From assembly GCA_045536915.1 (NCBI GenBank), contig JAZSOL010000054.1:1-22842 (forward strand): DNA of 22,842 nucleotides, written 5' to 3'. Each line of letters opens with the position of its first letter. Position 1 is the stretch's first letter. Below, in pieces: positions 13,706-21,040 of this stretch. This stretch comes from RGIG1828 sp045536915 (lineage in GTDB: Bacteria; Bacillota; Clostridia; UMGS1810). Both the position numbers and the translations under genes were made by a program. Under the pieces are notes generated by a model that saw nothing but the letters and a program-made list of their open reading frames with translations, was not told where the DNA came from and searched no databases.

Positions 13706-14758
13706 ATGGTTGGTTATGCTCTGAGTGCGGCATCAGATGGGAGTTATGAGGATATTCTGATAATTATTATTGATGCTGAAGATTTTGCATTTGCCGGCGA
13801 TGGCGATAAACCTGCGGTATACAGATATTCCCGAAGTCTTCGTATTGCCCGCAGAGTGGATGCGGATTGCAAAAATGAAGAAATTCCGTATGTGATTATT
13901 TATGAAATTGCAAAATATATAAGATATGAAGAAAGAAAATGGAGCTTTCCTGTTGCTTTGGTTTGGAGTTTTCCGGAATTCGGCAAACTTGAAATTTTAA
14001 GCACGGAGTTTCAGGAAATGTGGCCGGCGGTTATGTTTTTAATGCGTGGTATTAATGCACCATATATTAATATTACGGATATACTTTTTGAAAATGAACC
14101 GCGCCCGCTGTATGCATCATTTTTCTCCGATGTTTTAAATGAACTTGCATTTAGTTTGGGAATATATGTTGATGACGGATTTTGCCCGTGTTTAAATTCA
14201 GTGTTTTGCGATATACGTATTGCTTATGCTGTAAAATCAATGTTTAAAAAAGATTATATAAGCGCTGTGATTGATAAACGAATTATACCTGCCAGCGAAG
14301 TGCGAAATGCCGGTGAAATCAAGGTGAGCCGCCGTAGGGCAGTTAAAATGATTGAATCGATTGTGTGTGCAGATATGAGTAAAATGAAAAGCGTGGATAT
14401 ACGCAGTGAGCTTTTGAATCTGAAACGGCAGTGCATAAATAAGTGCCTTTCGGAAGTCTTAAACTGTCTCAAAGGTAAACTTACTTGCGAAGTTATGTAT
14501 AACAATATTAAAAATCATATAAATACTGCTCTGTCCGGGATTTCGGATATGAGTGATGAATTGTTGAGAAAATACATAATCAGCAAAAGAACCGATATCT
14601 ACTATATGACTTTTAATGATCTTCTGAGCTGTTTAACATTTTCAGATGAAAGAATGGATTTAAAAAGCGTTATCGGTATTGTAAGGCGTAAAAACGCAAT
14701 TACTCGGAAAAACAGGACACCAAAAGTGATTCTGACAAGCGGAAGATGTTTGTTTTAA
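13706..14758 (+). CDS. Unrecognised protein, first gene of the PqqD/ABC/kinase cluster
   Basis: About 350 aa from the ATG at 13706 (GGGCGG 7 nt upstream); an ATG at 13700 lies too close to the ribosome site. I do not recognise the family. There is no signal peptide or obvious membrane span, so it is probably cytoplasmic. The N-terminal half is mixed alpha/beta (EDILIIIIDAEDFAFAG, YVIIYEIAKYIRYEERKWSF). A central FCPCLNSVFC cluster of cysteines lies near residue 155. The C-terminal half is basic and helical (VSRRRAVKMI, RSELLNLKRQCINKCLSEVLNCLKGKL) and ends in a Lys/Arg-rich tail. It shares strand and promoter with the PqqD-like gene 35 nt downstream. It might be a regulator or a tailoring enzyme of the peptide system, but nothing in the sequence decides this. 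Confidence 0.8.
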   Translation: MVGYALSAASDGSYEDILIIIIDAEDFAFAGDGDKPAVYRYSRSLRIARRVDADCKNEEIPYVIIYEIAKYIRYEERKWSFPVALVWSFPEFGKLEILSTEFQEMWPAVMFLMRGINAPYINITDILFENEPRPLYASFFSDVLNELAFSLGIYVDDGFCPCLNSVFCDIRIAYAVKSMFKKDYISAVIDKRIIPASEVRNAGEIKVSRRRAVKMIESIVCADMSKMKSVDIRSELLNLKRQCINKCLSEVLNCLKGKLTCEVMYNNIKNHINTALSGISDMSDELLRKYIISKRTDIYYMTFNDLLSCLTFSDERMDLKSVIGIVRRKNAITRKNRTPKVILTSGRCLF

Positions 14759-14793
14759 ATTAATTAATATATTACGAAAGGGTAAGGATTATT

Positions 14794-15060
14794 ATGAAAA
14801 TTAAAGAAGGATATGTGTTGAAAGATATTGCAGGAAGCTTTGTTGTTGTTCCGGTTGGCGATAATATTGTTGACCTTAGTTCAATGATAACCGTTAACGA
14901 AACAGGTGCTTTTTTGTGGTCTCTTCTTGAAAATGACGCTGACGTAGACTATATGTGCGAGATGGTTCTTAAAGAGTATGAAGGTGCGCCTGAAGAAGAA
15001 GTGAAAAATGATATTGCAGAATTTGTGAATGTTTTGAAAGAAAAGAATATACTGGAGTAA
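14794..15060 (+). CDS. PqqD-like peptide chaperone (RiPP recognition element)
   Basis: 88 aa, the size of a free-standing PqqD domain. The sequence fits the family closely: an N-terminal three-strand wing (YVLKDIAGSFVVVPVGDNIVDLSSMITVNETGAFLWSLLE) and then three helices ending KNDIAEFVNVLKEKNILE. PqqD-fold proteins bind the leader of ribosomally made peptides and present it to modifying enzymes or proteases; lasso peptide B1 proteins are such a case. The ribosome site AAAGGG/AAGGA precedes the ATG. The protease gene follows after 6 nt. The likely ligand is the YxxPxI leader of the 64-aa peptide encoded at 18196-18390. Confidence 0.88.
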   Translation: MKIKEGYVLKDIAGSFVVVPVGDNIVDLSSMITVNETGAFLWSLLENDADVDYMCEMVLKEYEGAPEEEVKNDIAEFVNVLKEKNILE

Positions 15061-15066
15061 TTTGAT

Positions 15067-15540
15067 ATGATAATAAAGGATTTCAGACCGAGTATAACTG
15101 AAATTGCTCCGATTATAGACAATGCCCTGGCCTCCGGCAAAAAAGTTATATTAAACGTTACGGGGAGTAGTATGTATCCGATGCTTCTTAGCACAAACGA
15201 TACCGTGATGCTCGAAAAGGCGGAAAACGTAAAAAAGTATGATGTATTGCTCTTTAAAAGAAAAACAACCGGTAAATATATTTTGCACCGTGTTATTAAA
15301 ATTAAAGACAATGTCTACACAATAGCCGGTGATAATGAAACAAAAAAGGAATATCCGGTGTATCCGGATGAGGTTGTTGCAAAGGTATGCATCTACAGGA
15401 GAAAGGGTAAAAGTCATTCAACAAGCGGAAAACGTTTCTGGCTATACTCCAGACTTTGGCTTCTGATTTTTCCGTTCAGGCGTATAATAACAAAATTGTT
15501 TTTTAAAAGCCCCGGGTTGGAAGAAGATGAACTTGAGTGA
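15067..15540 (+). CDS. S24/S26-type signal-peptidase-like protease
   Basis: 157 aa. A serine protease of the signal peptidase I/LexA clan: the nucleophile is Ser35 in VTGSSMYPML, followed by DVLLFKRKTTGKYILHRVIKI and IAGDN. The usual catalytic Lys before RV is replaced by His74, as in SipW/ER-type (Ser-His) signal peptidases. It has no N-terminal membrane anchor; a short hydrophobic, aromatic-rich segment (RFWLYSRLWLLIFPFRRIITKLFF) near the C terminus may attach it to the membrane. The stop overlaps the ABC gene by 4 nt. Together with the PqqD-like protein and a C39-less exporter it is the best candidate for removing the peptide leader, which is inference. Confidence 0.85.
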   Translation: MIIKDFRPSITEIAPIIDNALASGKKVILNVTGSSMYPMLLSTNDTVMLEKAENVKKYDVLLFKRKTTGKYILHRVIKIKDNVYTIAGDNETKKEYPVYPDEVVAKVCIYRRKGKSHSTSGKRFWLYSRLWLLIFPFRRIITKLFFKSPGLEEDELE

Positions 15541-17219
15541 ATACGGTGGTGATTAAAATAGAAAATAAATATGCATCAATTAAATGGATTTCAAAAAATA
15601 TCAGGGGAAGTATTTTGTCTGTTGTGATTCTTTCGCTGATATCTGTGTTTGTTTCGTATTTTGCGGTTCAGTTTGCTTTGGTATCAAAAGATTTGCTCGA
15701 CTACGCTGTAAATGGCGAAAAGGGTATGCTTTCAAAAAGCGTTATAGAACTTGTGATTCTTGTTTTGATTCAGCTGACGCTACATATTGTATCAACTGTT
15801 CTCAGCATCAGTGCAGACGGAAGAATACGCAATCGTTTGCAAAAAAATCTGTTTTCAAGTCTTCTTTATAAGGACTGGTCTCAGCTAAAAGGCTATCACT
15901 CAGGAGAATATCTCAACAGATTAAACGGTGATATTGCATGTATAGGTTCAACTCTCATAACCCTCTTACCGTCGGTTATTGCATTGGTTTCAAAGCTTGT
16001 TCTGAGCTTTTTTGAACTCTACAGACTTGATTCGGATTTTGCACTTATATTTCTTATCATAGGTCCTGTGGTGATGATTATAGCAAGAATATACAGCACA
16101 AAAATGAAACCGCTTCACAAAAAATGCCTTGAAACTCAGGGTGAAACGCACTCATTTATGCTCGAAGCACTTCGTAATATCCTTGTTGTAAAATCATTTG
16201 GTGCGCACGAACGTATAACCGGGATTGTGGGTAATATTCAGGAAAAATTCTACCGTCTGATAATGAAAAGAGGCTACATAAGCCTTGTTGCAAGAATTCT
16301 GTTTTTTGTGTTCATCACAATCGGATATTATTTTTCCGTTGTGTGGTGTGCCTACAAGATTTCAATAGGAATTATGACCGTTGGTACTTTTGCTGCAATT
16401 GTTCAGCTTGTGGGTCAGGTTCAGGCTCCGTTTAAAGAACTTGCGGGTGTTCTTCCAAAATACTATGCTTTTATAGCATCTGTTGAGAGAGTGGAAGAAA
16501 TTGAAAATCTTATTGACGAAAAGGAAGCAGTTTCAAGAGAAGAAGCTGACAGAATATACGGCTCAATGAGTGAAATTAAAGCTGAAAACATGAGTTTTTC
16601 CTATGAAAACGAAAATATATTTGATTCAGCTTCGTTTACCATAGAAAAAAATACTCTTGTTGCAATTTCGGGAAGGTCGGGAATAGGCAAGAGTACACTT
16701 CTTAAAATTATTCTCGGGATTATTCATCCCGAAGAGGGAAGTGTGACTGCTGTTGTTGACGGAAAAGAGCTGGAAGTGGATTCCTCTCTCAGAAGTCTTT
16801 TTGCATATGTTCCTCAGGGCAATATGATTCTTTCCGGCACAATAAGAGATAACATCACGTTTTTAAATAGTGATATTTCCGATGAAGATGTTGTTTCGGC
16901 TGCAAAAACAGCGTGCATATGGGATGCAATATGCGATATGCCCGCCGGATTGGATACCGTTCTTGGAGAAGGCGGAAGCGGACTTTCAGAGGGGCAGATT
17001 CAGAGAATTGCTGTTGCAAGGGCTGTGTGCTCCAAAGCTCCGGTGCTTCTTCTTGATGAGGCAACATCAGCTCTTGATGAAGCAACAGAAAGAAATATGC
17101 TTGAAAATATTATTGCACTCAAAAACAGAACATGTATAATAATTTCTCATAAAGATTGCGCTTTCGAAAAGTGCGATAAGATGCTAACAATATCATCAGG
17201 AAAGATTGTTGAGTCATAA
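15537..17219 (+). CDS. ABC exporter, fused membrane and ATPase domains, no C39 peptidase
   Basis: 560 aa. The N-terminal membrane domain has about six spans (residues about 20-300) and the C-terminal ATPase domain has Walker A SGRSGIGKST (about 377-386), the signature LSEGQIQR (about 481), Walker B VLLLDEATSALD (about 502) and the switch His in IISHKD. This is the type I exporter layout of peptide and lipid exporters. The N-terminal C39 protease domain of bacteriocin exporters is absent, so leader cleavage must be done elsewhere. GTG at 15537 overlaps the protease stop; GTG at 15546 or 15549 are alternatives. Lasso and other peptide clusters carry similar exporters next to PqqD-like proteins. 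The substrate here is inferred to be the 64-aa peptide product. Confidence 0.9.
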   Translation: MNTVVIKIENKYASIKWISKNIRGSILSVVILSLISVFVSYFAVQFALVSKDLLDYAVNGEKGMLSKSVIELVILVLIQLTLHIVSTVLSISADGRIRNRLQKNLFSSLLYKDWSQLKGYHSGEYLNRLNGDIACIGSTLITLLPSVIALVSKLVLSFFELYRLDSDFALIFLIIGPVVMIIARIYSTKMKPLHKKCLETQGETHSFMLEALRNILVVKSFGAHERITGIVGNIQEKFYRLIMKRGYISLVARILFFVFITIGYYFSVVWCAYKISIGIMTVGTFAAIVQLVGQVQAPFKELAGVLPKYYAFIASVERVEEIENLIDEKEAVSREEADRIYGSMSEIKAENMSFSYENENIFDSASFTIEKNTLVAISGRSGIGKSTLLKIILGIIHPEEGSVTAVVDGKELEVDSSLRSLFAYVPQGNMILSGTIRDNITFLNSDISDEDVVSAAKTACIWDAICDMPAGLDTVLGEGGSGLSEGQIQRIAVARAVCSKAPVLLLDEATSALDEATERNMLENIIALKNRTCIIISHKDCAFEKCDKMLTISSGKIVES

Positions 17220-17253
17220 TCATATAAAAATTTATTAATTTTCAAAAAAAACA

Positions 17254-17282
17254 TTGACATGGTGGATAAAATCTGATATAAT
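17254..17282 (+). promoter_or_regulatory. Perfect consensus promoter before the secreted protein and peptide genes
   Basis: TTGACA (17254-17259), 17-bp spacer, TATAAT (17277-17282), 36 nt before the start codon. The consensus match predicts strong expression of the downstream pair independent of the upstream genes. Confidence 0.85.
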
Positions 17283-17318
17283 CTTTATGATATTATATAC
17301 TGATAGGAGAGTGTGCGT

Positions 17319-18182
17319 ATGAAGTGCAGAAGTATTGTTGCCATTGCGGTTGCAATTGTGGTTTCATCATTTGGTGCAGTTGGCTTTGCAGCTGATGTCA
17401 ATACAACAACTACATACAATACAAATTCAAATAAAATCGAAGTTGGTACAAGTGTTACCGGTGCTACTTCGGATAGCGAAGTTACATACATTGTAAAATC
17501 AGACGGTAAGGTGGTTTATATTGTTCAGGATACTGCCGAAGATGGAAAGGTAAACTTTACATATAAAATAGATAAAGATAAGATTGCCAGTGATTATATC
17601 ACATCTGTTAAATTCGGAAGTTCTGCTGAAGATGAAAAATTTGATGGTATCGGTACTGATTCTCTCGGAATTAAAACCTTGCAGCAGGCAGAAGATGATA
17701 AAAACTATACCATAGTATATCCCGGAAACGAAATAGCATGGGGTTTTGGTGAAACAGTTACTGCAAGTGTTGTTCCGAAGTCCGGCTATGAAGTTGTTTC
17801 AATTTCAGTTAACGGTGAGATTCAGGAAACTATCAACAATACACTTGATATAAAATACGGTGATGAAATAACTGCTGAGGTCAAAGAAATAGTTGTTGAA
17901 CCCGCCCTTACCTACATAGACCTCGGTCTTGAGGATGAAACAGGAGCAAATGAAGGCTTAAAATCAAGAATTGCAATTCTTAAACCTCAGGGTGAAGTAA
18001 AAGAAATCGGTGTTGTGTATAATGGTGAATTTTATAAATCATCAGTTAATGTGATGTCGGCTGTTAAAATAATATTCCCTAAAGATGAAGTGAAATGCGA
18101 ATTTCATGGGGCATATAAAATAGACGGCAATGATGAAATAATATACGGTACCGAAGAGATTATTTCGGATTCTGAGCAGTAA
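17319..18182 (+). CDS. Secreted Thr/Asn-rich-start protein of the peptide cluster
   Basis: About 287 aa from the ATG at 17319, 8 nt after AGGAGA; a GTG at 17313 is too close. A signal peptide (KCRSIVAIAVAIVVSSFGAVGFA, cleavage likely after GFA) precedes a mature start rich in Thr and Asn (ADVNTTTTYNTNSN). The rest is acidic and beta-rich, with a SGYEVVSISVNGE segment like that of beta-repeat surface domains; no cell-wall anchor, lipobox or SLH motif is seen, so it is secreted or loosely bound. No family is recognised. It lies behind a perfect promoter and directly before the small peptide gene, whose ribosome site overlaps its TAA stop. The two are therefore translated together. It may be a partner or carrier of the peptide. 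Confidence 0.8.
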   Translation: MKCRSIVAIAVAIVVSSFGAVGFAADVNTTTTYNTNSNKIEVGTSVTGATSDSEVTYIVKSDGKVVYIVQDTAEDGKVNFTYKIDKDKIASDYITSVKFGSSAEDEKFDGIGTDSLGIKTLQQAEDDKNYTIVYPGNEIAWGFGETVTASVVPKSGYEVVSISVNGEIQETINNTLDIKYGDEITAEVKEIVVEPALTYIDLGLEDETGANEGLKSRIAILKPQGEVKEIGVVYNGEFYKSSVNVMSAVKIIFPKDEVKCEFHGAYKIDGNDEIIYGTEEIISDSEQ

Positions 18183-18195
18183 GGAGGGGTTGGCT

Positions 18196-18390
18196 ATGAA
18201 AAAATATGTGAAACCGTCAATTGATATTGTCGATTTAAAAGTAAAAGAAAATATAGCAGCACTCCCTCAGGGGCTCACGCCCGAAACAGACGAATCATAT
18301 TCGTATGGCGGCAACACTATGACTCTCACAACATATAACCTTGCCGCAGTAACAACATCTCAGACAGTTAATCCCAATACCGTTCAGTAA
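18196..18390 (+). CDS. 64-aa candidate RiPP precursor peptide
   Basis: 64 aa from the ATG at 18196, 8 nt after AGGAGG (a TTG at 18190 lies inside the ribosome site). The N terminus MKKYVKPSIDIVDLKVKENI carries Tyr4-x-x-Pro7-x-Ile9, the spacing of the YxxPxL leader motif that PqqD-type chaperones recognise in lasso precursors, followed by a regular acidic/hydrophobic helix-like leader. The C-terminal half (about residues 34-64) has no Cys, no charged residues after Glu33, and many Thr, Ser, Asn and Tyr (ten Thr from residue 28 on). There is no signal peptide. A double-Gly lies at 38-39, but the exporter lacks a C39 protease. Nearby PqqD, protease, exporter and HPr-kinase-like genes support a modified exported peptide. 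Phosphorylation of Ser/Thr is a plausible modification; the mature form is unknown. Confidence 0.72.
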   Translation: MKKYVKPSIDIVDLKVKENIAALPQGLTPETDESYSYGGNTMTLTTYNLAAVTTSQTVNPNTVQ

Positions 18391-18473
18391 AGAAATTATA
18401 AGTTTTGAATTTATGGGCGTTTATTTGGAAGCTTTCGTCCTCAAAACATATTTGCGGATAGTTACGGAATTTT

Positions 18474-18511
18474 TGCCCGGAATCCTTTAAGGATGTCCGG
18501 GCATTTCAATT
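18474..18511 (+). terminator. Hairpin after the peptide gene, possible partial terminator
   Basis: TGCCCGG (18474-18480) and CCGGGCA (18497-18503) enclose a second stem, ATCC/GGAT, with a TTAA-type loop. The following TTTCAATT is a weak T tract. It lies between the strongly expressed secreted protein/peptide pair and the kinase gene, so it could lower but not abolish read-through. Confidence 0.55.
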
Positions 18512-18530
18512 ATGATAGGATAGTAGTGAT

Positions 18531-19397
18531 ATGAATAAAACATATAAAATTGCAGGATTGCTTATAAAGATAACCGGATTTGCTGATGTGTATTTTGAGC
18601 GCAATGTCAAGCCGTATGTGTGTCATACCTTAAAAAAGCCGGATATCACAATCAGGACATATAAATCAGAAGATTTTATTGAAAATAAGTTTGAGCAAGT
18701 AAAAAAAATAGGGGAGTCTCAATATTCTCATGAAGATGAATTTTATGATTCTGTTATTTTTTATGACGAAAAGCTCTGCCGTATCGTAGCTTTGATACAG
18801 TTTAATAAAACCTATGATGATATATCGGTAACTGTGTGTGACCTGGAAAAGTTGTGCTCAATTAATCAGAATAAATTCCTTTTTAACGTTATTGGAATCG
18901 CAATGCACTACATTGTACGTATGAAAAACGGAATGGTGATCCATAGCTCCGCCATATATGCAAATGGCAACGGTCTTGCTTTTTCGGCGCAGTCGGGGGT
19001 AGGAAAATCCACTCATACTTCAATGTGGCTTAATAATATTTCCGATGCGGTTATGATTAATGATGACACACCGATAATAAGAGTGGAAAATGAATCCGAG
19101 GTTTATCTGTATGGCAGTCCGTGGGCAGGTACTTCCGGTTTGAACACAAATATCAGAGTGCCGCTTGATGCTGTTGTTTTTCTGGAACAGGATAAGAATA
19201 ATTCAATGCATAAGCTTTCGGTATCTGAATCGTTCGGGCTTCTGTTTGATGCCATACGTCCGCCGCTTACCAAAGAAATGCACATCAAAACCCTTGATAC
19301 TGTAGATGTTGTAATGAGGAAAAGTAAAATGTATCTGCTCAAATGCAATACCGATATAGATGCAATGAACACTGTGATGAATAAAATTAAGGAGTAA
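18531..19397 (+). CDS. HPr kinase/PEPCK-type kinase, probable peptide kinase
   Basis: 288 aa. The C-terminal half has the P-loop of the HPr-kinase/PEP-carboxykinase fold, FSAQSGVGKSTHTSMW (about residues 150-165), preceded by IHSSAIYANG. It is followed by the metal-site INDDTP (about 175-180) and YGSPWAGTSGLNTN, the pattern of stand-alone kinases that phosphorylate lasso precursors in paeninodin-type clusters. The N-terminal half (residues 1-130) is a variable domain unlike true HPr kinase. No HPr or catabolite-repression genes are near. The weak AGGA ribosome site and the hairpin upstream suggest lower expression than the peptide. The likely substrate is a Ser or Thr of the 64-aa peptide; small-molecule phosphorylation cannot be excluded. 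Confidence 0.85.
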   Translation: MNKTYKIAGLLIKITGFADVYFERNVKPYVCHTLKKPDITIRTYKSEDFIENKFEQVKKIGESQYSHEDEFYDSVIFYDEKLCRIVALIQFNKTYDDISVTVCDLEKLCSINQNKFLFNVIGIAMHYIVRMKNGMVIHSSAIYANGNGLAFSAQSGVGKSTHTSMWLNNISDAVMINDDTPIIRVENESEVYLYGSPWAGTSGLNTNIRVPLDAVVFLEQDKNNSMHKLSVSESFGLLFDAIRPPLTKEMHIKTLDTVDVVMRKSKMYLLKCNTDIDAMNTVMNKIKE

Positions 19398-19408
19398 CGG
19401 AGGTTAAT

Positions 19409-21025
19409 ATGAAAAAAATTGTATTTTTCTTAGTTGCTGTTTTGGCGTTTTGTTTTATGCTTTCAACTGCATATGCGGTTGAATTCTCGGATTTTAATCA
19501 GAGACACTGGGCATATGAATACGTAAATGAGCTTGTGAATTCCAAAACAATAAACGGCTTTGAAGACGGAACTTTTCGCCCGGAATCAAGAGTTACAAGA
19601 GCAGAATTTGTGAAGATGATAGGAATGGGACCTGAAAGAAGAGCAAGTGATTTTGATGATGTACCTATGTCGCACTGGGCATATGAGTATGTTATGACAT
19701 CCGGACTTGAGGCTTTAGCAGGAAATGTATTTAAGCCGGATGTTTTCATAACCCGCGGTGAAGTGGCAGAGCTATTGTGGAAAAGAGGCGGCTCATTTAA
19801 GGGAATAAGTGTTCCTCCGATTGTGCACCGTCAGGCTGAAAATTATGATGCGGTTTCATGGGTTTACTCAAAAGGAATTATGAGAGGCGACAACAATTTA
19901 AATCTTCGTCTCGGGGATACTCTGACCCGTGCCGAGGCAACTGCACTCATTGTCCGTTCGCGAAATGTTTCCAATGCTTCGGGTAGTGCGGAATTTATGA
20001 GTCTTATCGACGAAAGACTCTTTGAAATTGCATACAACTCATTTAACGTATCCGATAAGCCGTATTTGGAAAATGCTAATCTTACCAACGGTGAACTGGC
20101 AATGGCTGCGGCAAGAATAATATGTGATGAGCATACTCCCACATATGAGAACATTTCGGCAACTGTGAGCTTTGAGCATAAATATGCTCAGTCTCTTAAT
20201 ATGCTTTGCAGATATTATCTTGGAGAAGAAAATGATAACATAGAGTATGTTGAAAAAAATGCAACCGTTAAAGATGCTGTTGCGGCTCTTATGTTTGCGA
20301 TTACAAAGAGTGCAAATTCCATAATTTCCGCAGGTGATAAAAACGCAAACTACCCGTTGGCAAAAAATGAAACAAACCAAAAACTTAAAAATCTTCTGAG
20401 CATTGCCTATAATAATGGAATTTGCTTTGATACTCCGGATAATATGCCAATGGATAAGGAAATCACTCTTAAAGAGTTTGCCTGCCTGCTTATTGAATTC
20501 GACGGATTTTCCGGATTCTATACGGCAGACAGACTTGGGGTTTCGTCATACTATGTAGATATGAAGATGTCATCTGACCTCGATGCATATCCGTCAAATT
20601 CTGAAGACTACAGAATCATTCTTGAATCTGTTCCGGCATATGTGTATGAAGCACCATTTGCATCAGGAGTATCGCTTCCAAAAGACACATATTTTTTTAC
20701 AAATGACTATAAAAGCATATTTGAATCAATGCTCGTAAACTGGATGTCGCGGGCACATGGAAACGGCGTTACTCTTGGCATTACATACTATCCGGGACTG
20801 GCTGTTGATAACGGTAACGGCTATACTATGAGGGTGATGGTTGCGGTTGAAGACGCAGATGCCGGGAAAAAACTTTCCGATATCATAAAATTAAATCCGG
20901 CAAGAGTGGAAGATTTCTTGCTAACAACCGGCGATAGCTTCTATGCAGACATAGAAACCGGAGTCAAAGTGAATGATGTTCGTCTTCCGGTGGATAATAT
21001 GGAAATATCTTTGGTATTAAGATAA
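19409..21025 (+). CDS. S-layer-homology (SLH) domain surface protein
   Basis: 538 aa with a signal peptide (KKIVFFLVAVLAFCFMLSTAYA, cleavage after AYA). Three SLH motifs follow: FSDFNQRHWAYEYVNELVNSKTINGFEDGTFRPESRVTRAEFVKMI, then FDDVPMSHWAYEYVMTSG with FKPDVFITRGEVAELLW, and a weaker third with SWVYSKGIMRGDNNLN and DTLTRAEATALIVRS (to about residue 190). SLH domains hold proteins to cell wall polymers on the outside of Gram-positive cells. The remaining 350 residues include another degenerate SLH-like stretch (about residues 320-370: DAVAALMFAITKSAN, NNGICFD, DKEITLKEFACLLIEF) and a beta-rich C-terminal part of unknown fold. The strong GGAGG site and the 11-nt gap place it in one operon with the kinase. 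Confidence 0.9.
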   Translation: MKKIVFFLVAVLAFCFMLSTAYAVEFSDFNQRHWAYEYVNELVNSKTINGFEDGTFRPESRVTRAEFVKMIGMGPERRASDFDDVPMSHWAYEYVMTSGLEALAGNVFKPDVFITRGEVAELLWKRGGSFKGISVPPIVHRQAENYDAVSWVYSKGIMRGDNNLNLRLGDTLTRAEATALIVRSRNVSNASGSAEFMSLIDERLFEIAYNSFNVSDKPYLENANLTNGELAMAAARIICDEHTPTYENISATVSFEHKYAQSLNMLCRYYLGEENDNIEYVEKNATVKDAVAALMFAITKSANSIISAGDKNANYPLAKNETNQKLKNLLSIAYNNGICFDTPDNMPMDKEITLKEFACLLIEFDGFSGFYTADRLGVSSYYVDMKMSSDLDAYPSNSEDYRIILESVPAYVYEAPFASGVSLPKDTYFFTNDYKSIFESMLVNWMSRAHGNGVTLGITYYPGLAVDNGNGYTMRVMVAVEDADAGKKLSDIIKLNPARVEDFLLTTGDSFYADIETGVKVNDVRLPVDNMEISLVLR

Positions 21026-21040
21026 CAAGGCGGTATTGTT

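Noticed and set aside
15187..15194. Extra TetR half site TTAGCACA
   Set aside because: It is a lone half site inside the protease gene without the second half.
18310..18315. Double-glycine leader cleavage site (Gly38-Gly39) in the small peptide
   Set aside because: The exporter has no C39 peptidase domain and the preceding residues do not follow the double-glycine leader pattern.
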